A DNA stretch of 64,000 nt from Deltaproteobacteria bacterium (GTDB lineage: Bacteria; Lernaellota; Lernaellaia; JACKCT01): contig JAOSJX010000026.1 in assembly GCA_027493875.1 (NCBI GenBank), positions 124,001 through 188,000 of the forward strand, written 5' to 3'. The position numbers were made by a program, and so were the translations under genes. This document shows, piece by piece, positions 31,042 to 40,917 of the stretch. Under the pieces are notes generated by a model that was given only the letters and a program-made list of their open reading frames with translations, had not been told where the DNA came from and ran no database searches. How positions within the stretch are numbered: the first letter of the stretch is position 1; every line of letters begins with the position of its first letter.

Positions 31042-32366
31042 ATGGGCGCGCCGAAGTATTTCGTTCTCGATACCAACGTCCTCCTGCACAATCCCAACGC
31101 GATCCACCTTTTCGAAGACAACCACATCGTCATCCCGATCTCGGTCATCGAGGAAATCGACAAGTTCAAGAAGGACGTGTCGGAAATCGGCCGCAACGCG
31201 CGGTGGGCGAGCCGGATCATCGACGAGCTTCGAACGACGGGAAAACTCAGCGACGGCGTGAAGCTCGCCGAAGGCGGGTCGCTCAAGATCGAGGTCAACC
31301 GCCCGAAGGACATCCACCTGAACGGGCTGCTCGAATCGGGCAAGCTGGACAACCGCATCCTGGAAGTCGCCCTCGGCGTTCGGCAGGAACACCCCAAGTC
31401 GCGCACGATCCTCGTCACCAAAGACACGAACCTGCGCATCAAGGCCGACTCGCTGGGCCTGGAGGCTCAGGATTTCGAAAACGCCAAGGTGGACATCGCG
31501 CAGCTCTATCCCGGCGCGCGGGAGATCGCGGTGCCGGCGGCGACGGTGAACGAGGCGTTCTCCAACGGCTCGGTGGCGTTGGCGGAGGACCTGGGCCCTT
31601 TCCACGCCAACGAGTTCGTGACGCTCGTGGACGAAACGAAGCCCGAGCACACGGCGCTATGCCGCATTGTGGACGGCACGCGCGCCACCGTCCTGCGCCG
31701 GCTGGAGAGCCCCGTTTACGGCATTTCCGCGCGCAACCGGGAGCAGCGTTTCGCGCTGGAGCTTTTGCTGGACGACAGCGTGCGTTTGGTGACGCTGGTG
31801 GGCAAGGCGGGGACGGGTAAGACGCTGCTGGCCTTGGCGGCGTCGCTGCAAAAACGCTCACCGACGAGGCGTATCAGCGCGTGCTCGTCACGCGGCCGAT
31901 CTTTCCCCTCGGGCGCGAGTTGGGTTTTCTGCCCGGCGACCTGGAAACCAAGCTCAAGCCGTGGATGCAGCCGATCTTCGACAACCTGGAACTGCTGCTC
32001 GCGCACCCGAAGGACAAGGCCGCGCAGTACACGCGCCTGACGGAACTCATCGAGAACGGCACCGTCGAGCTGGAAGCGCTGACGTACATTCGCGGCCGGT
32101 CGATCCCGCACCAGTTCATGATCATCGACGAGGCGCAGAACCTGACGCCGCACGAGATCAAGACGGTCATCACGCGCGTCGGCGACGGTACGAAGGTGGT
32201 GGTCACGGGCGACGCCTACCAGATCGACAACCCGTACGTCGATGCCTCGTCCAACGGCCTGACCTTCCTCGTCGAACGCATGAAGGACCAGAAAATCGCC
32301 GGCCACGTGACGCTCTCGAAAGGAGAACGCTCGCCGCTGGCGGAACTGGCGGCGAATGTGTTGTAG
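31042..32366 (+). CDS. PIN-domain PhoH-family ATPase, frameshifted
   Basis: Two-domain protein of about 441 residues (PhoH2/YlaK type). The N-terminal PIN RNase domain has VLDTNVLLHNP, EEIDKFK and a TKDTNLRIKA acidic site. The C-terminal PhoH ATPase has Walker A GKAGTGKTLLALA and Walker B FMIIDEAQNL. Such fusions act as RNA helicase/nuclease in other bacteria. ATG at 31042. A one-base indel near 31855, just after Walker A, moves the C-terminal part to the next frame (VLVTRPIFPLGRELGFLPG). Otherwise the residues are complete. Convergent or antisense partners are not seen. Confidence 0.92.
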
Positions 32367-32379
32367 GAAGAAAAGCGCA

Positions 32380-32470
32380 TTTTTCACCGCAGAGGACGCA
32401 GAGGACGCGGAGGAATAACGCGAACAAACCACAGAGATACCGAGGCACAGAGAGTCACTCAACCCGAGAA
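32380..32470. repeat. intergenic CGCAGAGGA repeat
   Basis: Runs of CGCAGAGGACGCAGAGGACGCGGAGGA, then ACCACAGAGATACCGAGGCACAGAG. The same word family occurs near 9190 and (opposite strand) near 35650. No gene is seen. It borders the AT-rich island. Confidence 0.65.
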
Positions 32471-32646
32471 AAATTCAGAGCCCGCGCGACAGTAAGCGGG
32501 TCGTGGGACGTAGTACTGTTCGGCTTCGCCGTTCTGATGACGTGGAGCGTCCCTATTTTTTTAGAAGACGATGGCGAAGAAGCCTTATTTCCCTTTATTA
32601 TTAAAAAGTATGGGGCTGCCTTTTCACTTTCATTTTGGAGACTCTA

Positions 32647-33997
32647 GTGCCCGCCAACCACAAAATACGCGTCCGTTGGCTCAACTCAAAACTCCGAACG
32701 CCTCTAATGTGCTCTTCGTGCGGAGAGATCGGCTCCTGGACAACAAAACCCACTCCTAGTTGCTCTAGTTGCGGTACTTATGAAACACCGACGGTTGCTT
32801 GCCCAAATTGTCGTCATAAATTGTCAGACGAGCGTTACCGACATCCTATTAGAGGAGCAAATGGATCAGAGGTAAGATATAATTTTATCGCCTTTGAATG
32901 CAGGATTTGCAATACTATTTACGTTTATGATAGCTACCGTCGTAAGTCTATTGAAATACTGCTTCGGACGGCCCCTTCAAATTTTCGCATTCTGCCGAAC
33001 ATTGGAATTTCATCTGACAATTTTCTTGAGGTATACGTGGATGCTGACGTTCAGAATCCCATCTCTCGAGTGCGCGGAAAAATGCGGGCAAACCATAGGG
33101 CCCCAGTCTCGATTGTTTCATAAATGGGAATACTATGTATTTGAATACGACATAGCAGACTACGGGCAAGAGGAAAGCTCGACCTTGCGCGTCTACCCTG
33201 GCCCACCATATTCCGGTGATATGAAATCAATGATACATCAATTGCTCGCTCGATTACGTGTGGATCTAGAAGTACCCATCAGATTTTGGTCATTGCCATT
33301 TTCCACCTCGGAATTTGACCTTCAAATAAGTGGCGCGTCGGAGTCTACGATCAACATAATTGCCCGCTTCGTGGAGGTCTGGACGCTAGACCAGGATCGA
33401 AAATTACTTGCTCTAATAAATTCACTAGGAAGCGAAGATATGATTGGTGTTTTTGCAAATACCTTTCGACTACTTGAAGGAATTCTTAATAAGCTTGTTG
33501 ATCAGGATCTTATACGCTCAAGGTGGGATGAGACCGTATCAAACGACGAGATCATCGGATATGCGTCAGAGAAAAAATTGGATTTGGCGTCCAAGTTGCG
33601 AAAAAGAGTTGAGCGCCTACCGGTTTATCCTTCAGGTATTCTGTCGAGGCTTGCCGCTACATTGCAACCCTCCTCCAAAATTAGCAAAAACGAAGTGTTC
33701 TCCAAATTAGTGAAGTTTAGAAATAGCGTCATTCACGACGTATCAGGAGATGATTCAGTCATTGACCTCCCTTGGGAACAGCCGCCCGTATTTTTTAGTA
33801 GTGCATCAAGTTCATCTGTTAATCGCAGAAATATTGAAGCAGACAATCTGAATCTGGTAGGACAAACATTTAGCGCTACTCCAAATAACGGTGGATGCCT
33901 TATCGGGCCTAGCGTGTCAACCCATTGCTCAGGCAACACAGACTCTAAATCTGGGAGCCGAGTCAACGCGCGACAAATAAGGAAGCTTTCCTATTGA
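32647..33997 (+). CDS. Zn-ribbon protein with C-terminal HEPN-like motif, one frameshift
   Basis: About 450 residues if joined. GTG at 32647 (TTG at 32635 also possible). The N-terminal 90 residues hold four CxxC pairs (CSSC, CSSC, CPNC, CRIC), i.e. two zinc ribbons. The frame changes at the GGGCCCC run near 33100, where the first part stops early while the coding pattern continues in the next frame (HKWEYYVFEYDIADYG). The C-terminal ~130 residues are helical, with LVKFRNSVIHDVSGDD. RNSVIH fits the RNxxxH motif of HEPN ribonucleases, and a charged helix (LDLASKLRKRVERL) precedes it. The gene is clearly AT-richer than its neighbours and is probably acquired. A defence-related RNase is possible but unproven. 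Confidence 0.62.
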
Positions 33998-34013
33998 TTT
34001 TTAAAATCCTAGG

Positions 34014-34572
34014 TCATTTTTCTAAATGATGATTAGACGTTCTTGCAGCTACGATCTCGCCCGTTTCTTGATCTCTTACCCAAGTGGAACGCACGATACC
34101 ATCTTCGGCGACTGATTTCATGACGTCAGTGACTTCGCATATGTCAAAATAAAGAAGGTTCTGATAACGGTTTCGGTCTGACGTTATGTGAAATCCAGTT
34201 AATCCCCCGTTCTCGTTATGAGCAGTAGCAAAAACAAAGCTATGAATTATTTGATTGCAGAAATCCCGTAGCTTCAGATTCATATTAACCGAGTTTTTCC
34301 AAATTGCAATTTCTGTCGATGTGGTGCCAATTCATTCTGTCCACATTATGTCTTTTGCATTTGAATGCTTTGGCCCGTAAAGTTATCGATTCTATTTCAT
34401 CGGACAATTTTTGGGCCTCGACAAGCTTTCTAATTATGTAGGCCGACAAAAAAATGTCTTGCTCAACGCTGGCGAGTGACGCTTCCGGCCAGCGCCGTTG
34501 GTTTATCCGTTTCCGTAATCTATTGCCTCTCCGAGCAAGCTCGCTCTTCCACGGCGATGATTCCCAAATCAT
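34014..34572 (-). pseudogene. conserved hypothetical protein (~184 aa) split by one missing A
   Basis: Two short frames abut at 34284. The first (95 residues) ends DRNCNLEKLG; the second (89 residues) starts MNLKLRDFCNQIIHSFVF. Adding one A in the A5 run near 34296 joins them as NLEK-NSVN-MNLKLRDF in one frame. The joined protein matches in style a common family of ~180-residue hypothetical proteins with MNWHHID in the centre and FCNQIIHSF after it; function is unknown. AT-rich like the neighbouring Zn-ribbon gene, and on the opposite strand. Whether the break is a real lesion or a read error cannot be told here. Confidence 0.6.
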
Positions 34573-34658
34573 TTTCGATTTACGCTGACTCCAAACGTGA
34601 TTTGCCTCAATCTACATCATCTGCGGGTCGTTCGAAGCCGCCCTGTTTTTCCGCCGAT

Positions 34659-35621
34659 TCACGGAACCACTTCGGTATTGAGCCCGAGAGCGTCGATCGC
34701 TCCCGGATGTTTCGGATCAAGCTCAAGAGTGCGAAGCCATTCGTTTTTCGCTTTGAATGAATCGCCGGTCTGTTGATAAACACATCCCAATAGATAATAC
34801 GTCTCGGGATCGGCGTCGTTCATCCACATTGATTCGATCAAAAGGTCCCGCGCCTTGTTCCAGTCGTTTTTCTCCAGCGCGATATGTCCCTCCAGCCTTT
34901 TCCACAACGCGCCGTGATCGACAACTTGCCGGAGATGGCTCTTCACCGTCTTTACGTCTCTTTTCTTTAGGGCGGCTTCCGCCGCGCGAAGGTGCGGCCG
35001 GTCGCGCCAATAAACGGCGTACTCGGGGTGCTCCTTTTCCATCGCGCGGATTTGTTTGACGTACTCCGGCGGCGCCGCCGGCGATTCCGCAAACAGGCGG
35101 TAATAAACGTAGGCCTCCCGCCGGTCGTCCCGTTGTTCGCTCAGGAAATCGCCGAGTTCGAGATAAAGGATCGGATCGCGGTCCGCATACGGGAGGGCGC
35201 GCAAATACACGTACTCCGCCTCATTGAGCCGCCCCAGGCCGATGTTGAGTTGCGCCAACTTGATGCTCATCTCAACGTCTTCCGGGTAATACCGACACAG
35301 TGTGTCGAGCGTTCCGCAGGCCTGCGGCGAGCGGTCGGTGGCGATGAACACGTCGGCGAGAAGTTCCAACGCCGGCCGGTTTCCGGGATCGTCTTTCAGA
35401 ATACTTGTCAGGAGATGCTCGGCGCGTTCGAAATCGCGCGTCTTAAACGCCTCTTCGGCGAGGCGATAGCGATCGTCGTTCCCGGCGGTTTTCGGCGCGG
35501 GTATTTCTTGGCGAAAAGGATCGGCAACGACGGGTTGCGGCGTTTTCGAGGCGCAGGCCGCAACCGCTACCGCAACGATCGCCAGAAGAAACGACGACCA
35601 AGGGCGACAACGTCGGGGCAT
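34659..35621 (-). CDS. TPR-repeat lipoprotein
   Basis: 320 residues, intact. The signal peptide has lipobox VAACAS (Cys at about 23). Seven or so TPR-like helix pairs follow (YRLAEEAFKTRDFERAEHLL, ALELLADVF, YYLLGCVYQQTGDSFKAKNEW). Periplasmic or outer-membrane scaffold for protein-protein contacts; partners unknown. It lies 70 bases downstream of another lipoprotein gene on the same strand; the gap holds CTCTGCGG/CCTGCGTCC repeat words, so they may not be one transcript. Confidence 0.85.
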   Translation of the reverse strand: MPRRCRPWSSFLLAIVAVAVAACASKTPQPVVADPFRQEIPAPKTAGNDDRYRLAEEAFKTRDFERAEHLLTSILKDDPGNRPALELLADVFIATDRSPQACGTLDTLCRYYPEDVEMSIKLAQLNIGLGRLNEAEYVYLRALPYADRDPILYLELGDFLSEQRDDRREAYVYYRLFAESPAAPPEYVKQIRAMEKEHPEYAVYWRDRPHLRAAEAALKKRDVKTVKSHLRQVVDHGALWKRLEGHIALEKNDWNKARDLLIESMWMNDADPETYYLLGCVYQQTGDSFKAKNEWLRTLELDPKHPGAIDALGLNTEVVP

Positions 35622-35634
35622 TCTTTTTCCTCGG

Positions 35635-35690
35635 GGCCCGTTCTCCTCTGCGGTCCCTGCGTCCTCTATGGTGAAAAATGCGCTTCCGTC
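35635..35690. repeat. short intergenic CTCTGCGGTCCCTGCGTCC repeat
   Basis: A single short arm of the CGCAGAGGA word family in opposite orientation (TCTCCTCTGCGGTCCCTGCGTCC, then GGTGAAAAATGCGC). No gene is seen. Confidence 0.5.
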
Positions 35691-36422
35691 TCACTGTCCT
35701 TCGATCGACACCAGCGTCACGGCGCCGCCGCCGTCGAATGTGAAGCCGATGAGGCCGAAGCCGTTGGCGTAGTAGGCCGTGCGGGTGCGGTCGTTTTCGA
35801 GGTCGCGTTCCTCGACCTCGGCCACGTCGTCGAAATCGCGCGGCGGCGTGTCGCGCGAGATCCCGAGATCCGTGATCTCCGCCTGATAGCGGTTGAAATT
35901 CGGCTTGACCCACGGGCTGAATTGCGCGCCGACCTCCACGTCGGCCGGCCACACCGAGCCGGGCACCGGCTGGTTGTCGCCCAGGCGCCACGAGCCGGCG
36001 TCGCCGCCGTCCGCGTCTTCCACGTCCTGCCCGAAGAGCATGATCTCTTTGGATTTCCAGTTCTGCGCGAAGAAGTTGCGCGTGGTGGTGACGAGTTCGT
36101 TATCGACCCACAGCTCCTGCACGACGACGAGGCATTCGATGTCGGTCACCGTTTCGGTGTCGCCCGGCACGGTCTGGTCGATGTACACGGGGCTCACGCC
36201 GTCCGTGCCGTCGAATTTCAGGTGCGAGCCGACGACGAACATGAAATAGCCGCTGTCGATGTCGGAGACGAAATCGTCCGGTTCCGGATCGTAGATCTCC
36301 TCCTCGCCGTCGTCATCGTCGTCGTCATCGTCATCGCCGCCGCACGCGACCCAACCGAACACCACCAGCGCGGACAGCAAGGCCGCCACGGCCAAACTCC
36401 GGAAAAACAATTTGCTCGTCAT
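35691..36422 (-). CDS. Asp-stalk lipoprotein of unknown function
   Basis: 243 residues starting at the ATG at 36422 (an upstream Met at 36434 is less likely). The signal peptide ends in lipobox GWVACGG, immediately followed by nine Asp residues and an acidic stretch. The ~190-residue globular part is beta-rich (YFMFVVGSHLKFDGTDG, FGLIGFTFDGGG) and unlike families I recognise. The arrangement Cys-Gly-Gly then poly-Asp parallels the caspase-like lipoprotein at 23817, suggesting a shared stalk design for surface display. Frame intact. Confidence 0.76.
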   Translation of the reverse strand: MTSKLFFRSLAVAALLSALVVFGWVACGGDDDDDDDDDGEEEIYDPEPDDFVSDIDSGYFMFVVGSHLKFDGTDGVSPVYIDQTVPGDTETVTDIECLVVVQELWVDNELVTTTRNFFAQNWKSKEIMLFGQDVEDADGGDAGSWRLGDNQPVPGSVWPADVEVGAQFSPWVKPNFNRYQAEITDLGISRDTPPRDFDDVAEVEERDLENDRTRTAYYANGFGLIGFTFDGGGAVTLVSIEGQ

Positions 36423-36519
36423 GCCATCCTCCACGGTTGACGCTTCTTCTTATCCGAATTTTCGGCCGGCGGCAAAAGTGCTAAGGTGCGCGCGGCCGGG
36501 CGTTCCGGCCGGGTATTCC

Positions 36520-38292
36520 ATGAAAACGATTCTGACCAATTTCGCGTCCGCGTCGCGCTTCCACATCGTGCTGATCGCCGTTTGCGGTTCGCTGGTTTTC
36601 GGTTGGCTACTCACCGGCGCGTTCCACCCGGCGCTGGCGCTGCTGGTGGGACTGGACTGGTTTCTCGTCAACCTCGTCAACCGCGTCGTGGACCGGGTGG
36701 AGGACCGCGAAAACCGCATCCGCGCCGCCGGATTCGCCGAACGCAACGCCCGCACGATCTACGCCCTTTCCCTGGCGCTCTACGCCGCCGGGTTCGCCGT
36801 GCATCTTTTTCTGGCAGCCCTGGCTCGCGCTGCCGCGCGCGGCCTATCACCTGCTCGGTTTCATCTACAATTTCCGCGTGTTGCCGGGCCGCCGGCGCCT
36901 CAAGGAAATGTACTTTTTCAAGAACGCCGCGTCCTGCGCCGGTTTCCTGCTGACGCTCTTCGCCTACCCGCTCGTGGCCTACGGCCTGCGCGGCGGCGCG
37001 GGCGTCGGGTACGTCGCGTTCCTGGCCGCTTACTTCGCGCTGCTCGAGGTGAGTTTCGAGATCATCTACGACCTGCGCGACGTGCGTGGGGACCGGCTGG
37101 CGAAGGTGCGTTCGTATCCCGTGGTGCACGGCGAGCTTTTTTCCGGGCGCCTCATCCTTCTGCTCAACGCGCTGTCGGCGGAGGCGCTGCTCGTCGGCGG
37201 CGCGCTCGGCCTGTTTGCGTGGAAAGAAATGATCCTCATCGTCGCGCCGCTCGTGCAGATCGCCCTTTTCCGGCGCGGCGAGCGGCGCGGTTTTGCGCCG
37301 CGGGATTGCGTTGCGATTACGTGGACCTTCGCGGCGATGAATTTCGGCTACGTGCTGTGGGTGCTCGGCGGGCTGCCGCTGGCCTTGCCCTTCGCCGTCA
37401 CACTGCCGCGCCTCGTGGAGTTTTCGCTCGTCGTGATCGCCCTGCTCTGCCTGCGCTGGCTCGCGCCGCTTTACGGCGCGCGGCGCTACGCGCTCGCCTT
37501 CGCCGCCGTTGTTTTCGGTTCGTGGGCGGCGGAGCACACCGCGATCGCTTGGTACGACTCTACTCTTACGACGCGTCGTGGGAGATTTTTCTCGGGCACG
37601 TGCCGCTGGCCATCGTGCTCATCTGGCCGATGGTGATCCTCTCGACGCACCATCTGGTCCGGCGCCTGGGCTTCGCGGGCTGACCGCCGTCGGCGCGGGC
37701 ACGGCCATGGTGGCCTTCGAAGCGGCGCTCATCGAGGTCGCCTGCGCGAACGCGGGGCTGTGGACGTGGCGCGGCGCGGGCGTCTTCGGCGTGCCGTTCA
37801 TCGGCATCCTCGGTTGGGGGTGTTTCGCGTGCGGCGTTCTCGCGGCGCTGGAATTCTTGCCCGGACGCAAGCTCGCGCTGGCACCGCTTCTCGGTTTCGC
37901 CACCACGCACGGGCTGTTGCAAATCCTGTGGCGCGCGGGCTTCAAACGGATTTCCTATACGCCCGTCCCCGAAGGCGTGCTGATCGGCGGGATGATTTTT
38001 CTGGGCGCGGTTTTCTCCTACTACGCGCTCCGGGCGCGGCGCGATATGCGCATCAGCCTTGTCGAGATCTTTCCCGCGCCTGCTTGCCGCGCAGATCATG
38101 TATTACATCGTTTACGCCGGCGATCCCCCCGCCGCGCTCTGGACCTTCGCGCTGCTCTTCGTGCCGCCCTACTTGATGCTGCCGGTCTACGACTGGGCGA
38201 TGGCCGGCGAACGCGGCCCCGTGTCGCTCGCGCCGGCGACGACGGAAAAGCAACGGGCCGGCGAGGCGACGCCGGTAGGTAGCAGATGGTAG
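36520..38292 (+). CDS. UbiA-family prenyltransferase fused to (or followed by) a carotenoid-synthesis (DUF422/CruF-like) domain, frameshifted
   Basis: ATG at 36520. The first ~310 residues are UbiA-like: Asp motifs NRVVDRVEDR near residue 55 and YDLRDVRGDR near 185, with eight or nine membrane segments. From ~37480 the sequence changes to a pattern like the carotenoid biosynthesis family PF04240: AAEHTAIAWYDS, GHVPLAIVLIWPMVI, then GLWTWRGAGVFGVPFIGILGWG. A stop at 37683 in one frame is bypassed in the other (GLTAVGAG), and further shifts occur near 36830, 37560 and 38080, so a single ~590-residue fusion is likely but not certain. In haloarchaea and actinobacteria lycopene elongases (UbiA) and CruF-like hydratases cooperate in C50 carotenoid synthesis, a possible role here. 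Confidence 0.6.
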
Positions 38293-38356
38293 GTGGTAGG
38301 CAGGGAAAAAATGCGCGGTGCATCGCGCCGCGCATTTCACAGTTCCCTATCTACTA
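38273..38356. repeat. nested repeat cassette (GGTAGGTAG arms, 10-bp stem), split by the IS
   Basis: Left arm GGTAGGTAGCAGATGGTAGGTGGTAGG. Central hairpin AAATGCGCGG (38309-38318) with CCGCGCATTT (38328-38337). The right arm (TTCCCTATCTACTA) continues beyond the insertion as ACTACTATCTACCACCTACTAACTG at 39345-39370, so the insertion sits inside the arm. Confidence 0.75.
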
Positions 38357-39342
38357 GAGCACCTCACGGTTGCATGTAGCCACATGATTTGAACCACCCG
38401 AAAGCGTCGTCGGCGGTGACGGTGCGGAGAGCTTCGCCGATGGCGCGGAAAAGTGCGTCGAGGGTTCGGGCTTTGACCTTGCGGAGATATGCTTTGATCT
38501 TGGACCACATCTTCTCGATGGGATTGAGATCGGGACTGTACGGCGGCAGGTAACGCACCTGCGCTCCGACCGCCTCGATGAGGTGCGTCACCGCCGGGCT
38601 CTTGGGTGGCGCGAGGGTGTCCATCACCACCACGTCGCCCGCCCGCAGCCTCGGTGCCAGGACATGCTCGATGTACGTCTCGAATGCGGCGCCGTCGGTG
38701 GCCCCGTCGATGACCCAATCGACCGTTTGTCCGTTGAACCACAGCGCCGAGATCATGGTGGTCGTGTTCCAATGCCCGTGCGGCGACGCATCCACCACGC
38801 GCCCTCCGTCGAAGGCGCGCCCGTAAAGCCGGGTCATGTTGGTCTTGGCGCCGCTCTCGTCCAGAAAAATCAGGTGCGACGAGTCGATCCCGTCCGTTTC
38901 TTGGCGCCAAGCCTTCCGCCGGGCTTGGACGTCGGGACGGTCCTGCTCACGGGCGCGGAGTGACTTTTTTTCGGCGGCAGCCCAAACGGCCCAGCGCCCG
39001 ATGAACGGCCATGATGCTGCCGTGGCCGCCCGTGGCTGCCAGCAGTTCTTCGAGCGTGGCGTCCGGGTTTTCGCAAACCGCCTTCTTCAAGGCTTCCAAC
39101 CGCGGACCTGGATAAACAGCCTGCCGGCCGCCGCCATGCGGTTTCGGCGCGATCGACTCGCCCCGCCGCCGCCGGCCCAAGAGATTTCTCACGAATCCGT
39201 AGCTGACACCGAACCGGGCTGCGATGTCCCGCTTCGTCACCCCGCCGCGTTCGTAAGCCGCCACCACCTTCTCGCGTAGGTCCATCGAATAAGCGCTCAT
39301 GTCTGACGTATCGGCATAGCCAACGCCAAACGTGAATTGCTC
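38357..39342 (-). mobile_element. IS630-family insertion sequence, TA target duplication
   Basis: 986 bp bounded by imperfect 16-bp inverted repeats (GAGCACCTCACGGTTG at 38357-38372 and its partner GAGCAATTCACGTTTG on the other strand at 39327-39342, 13 of 16 identical). Both ends are flanked by TA (38355-56 and 39343-44), the IS630/mariner target. Removing the element restores a continuous repeat arm CTATCTAC-TA-ACTACTATC. Confidence 0.9.
38364..39300 (-). CDS. IS630-family transposase, split by frameshift
   Basis: DDE transposase. The N-terminal part (39300-38947) is the helix-turn-helix domain: MDLREKVVAAYERGGVTKRDIA, then FGVSYGFVRNLL. The C-terminal part has the DDE residues in LIFLDESGA, VVVMDTLAPP and NPIEKMW. 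The two parts lie in different frames meeting at an A7 run (about 38965). Deleting one A would join them as RRKK-SLRAREQD; whether this is a read error or natural frameshifting cannot be told. Length after joining is about 310 residues, normal for IS630. Confidence 0.9.
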
Positions 39343-39362
39343 TAACTACTATCTACCACCTA

Positions 39363-40782
39363 CTAACTGTTGTCCGCGACCAGACCGCTGATGTACTTGG
39401 TCTTCGCGCCGCATTTTTCCGCCGCGTCGGCGACGCGCAGCGCCTGTCCCCGGCCGTAGAAGAAGACGACGCGTTCGCTTTTTTCCTGCGCGAGTTGGCG
39501 TTCATAATCCGGCGCCCAGAGATTCAATTCTTTGTCCATGATTTTCGCCAGACACTCGCGCGCCTGTGCGCTGGTATTATCCCAACGCAGGCGCATGTAG
39601 TAGCGGTCCCCCGCGGGGACGCTCGTCGGGATCAGCGCGCGCTGCGGAACGTTCGCCGTCTGGCTCAGCACACCGCGCAGCTTCGATTCCTGCGCGTGAA
39701 AACCAACCCCTTTAAGCGTGTTCGCGGCGTCCGTCAGAATCTTCTCGCGCCATTCGGGCGCCAGCACGGCGATCTTCTCCAGCAGTTTATCCGGCGGCGT
39801 ATACCACTGCGCGAGCATTTCGGTCATGACGTAGGCCACGTCCATGCGCTCGGCGATTTTTCGCGCCAGAAAAGCGAGCTCCGGATCGTTGTGACGCGAA
39901 AGATCGAGCAGATCGAGCGGCAATGTCGTGTTCATGTCCTTGACGGATTTGATGCCCAGGTCGCGCGCCTGGACGGCGTTTAATTTGTTCATCCGCCGCA
40001 GCGCGTCCACCTTCGAGCCGACGCTCGCGCGTTCGAAACATACGAGACGCACGTCCCATTGCGTGACGTCGCCGACGAGCTTCTGATACTGGTCCGCGAC
40101 GGTCTGCCCCACCAACACGGACGGCAGCGGCGGCAGCATGGCGGCCACGGCGTCCGGAACGAGGCGGTCCCACAGGCTTGCGGTTTTTCCCGCCGACGCG
40201 TCCGCCGTGCATTTGATCTTGCCGTCTTCCACGTCGAGTTTGTAGTCACCCGCGCATTCCTTCGACCAGACGAGTTCCACTTCGTCCTGCAGCGTCGCCT
40301 CGTTGCCGGTCACGAGATTTTCGCCGCCGTGGATGCCGACGTCCTCGCGGCCCCACTCGTATTCGCCGCCCGGTCCGTGGCTGTGGTAGCGCTCGTGCAC
40401 CAGCTTGAGCGGTTCGGCTTCGCTGTCCGCTACGAACGTCGCGCGAAACTGATAAGTTGTGCGCGCCGCTTTCGCGCCCGACCGCGACATATAAAGGCGG
40501 TCGTCGCGTGAAAAAAAGGCGGCCCGTATTTTGGGTCCAGTCGATCACGCCCTCGACCGACGGCGCGGCCCGGAACGTGAAGAACGCGGTGACGGACGCC
40601 ACCATCACGAAGATGGCGACCACCGACCCGATGCCGTATTCGAGCATCTGCCCGCGGCGGCGCTCCCCTTGCAAACCGCGGGTCATGGAAAAGAAGCGCG
40701 GAAGCATCAGCCACGCGAGGATAAATCCGAAAAACGCCGGACCCAGCAGAAGGATGATACGTTCAGAGTCGCCGGCACCCAT
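39363..40782 (-). CDS. membrane-anchored protein of unknown function, frameshifted
   Basis: About 473 residues after joining two frames near 40500. ATG at 40782. Residues ~6-28 (ILLLGPAFFGFILAWLMLP) and ~55-75 (VVAIFVMVASVTAFFTF) are membrane helices. The large soluble part, presumably on the outside, has no recognised family. It contains alpha-helical segments and few motifs (WDRLVPDAVAAMLPPLPS, DRYYMRLRWDN, RVVFFYGRGQALRVADAAEK). The last codons run into the right arm of the repeat cassette. I see no neighbour that explains its role. Confidence 0.65.
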
Positions 40783-40917
40783 TGAGCCCCTCCATTTCGA
40801 ATCGACCGTGGGAATCCCGTGAGCGAAACGGGACACCGCCTAGCATGGCATATTCGGCCGGGCCGTGGAAAGGGCCGCGCATGGTGACGTCAGGTCGGCG
40901 TACAACTCAACGCGCGG

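Noticed and set aside
28581..31442. 953-residue open frame on the minus strand
   Set aside because: Antisense to the Fe-S oxidoreductase, which has clear motifs and RBS on the plus strand.
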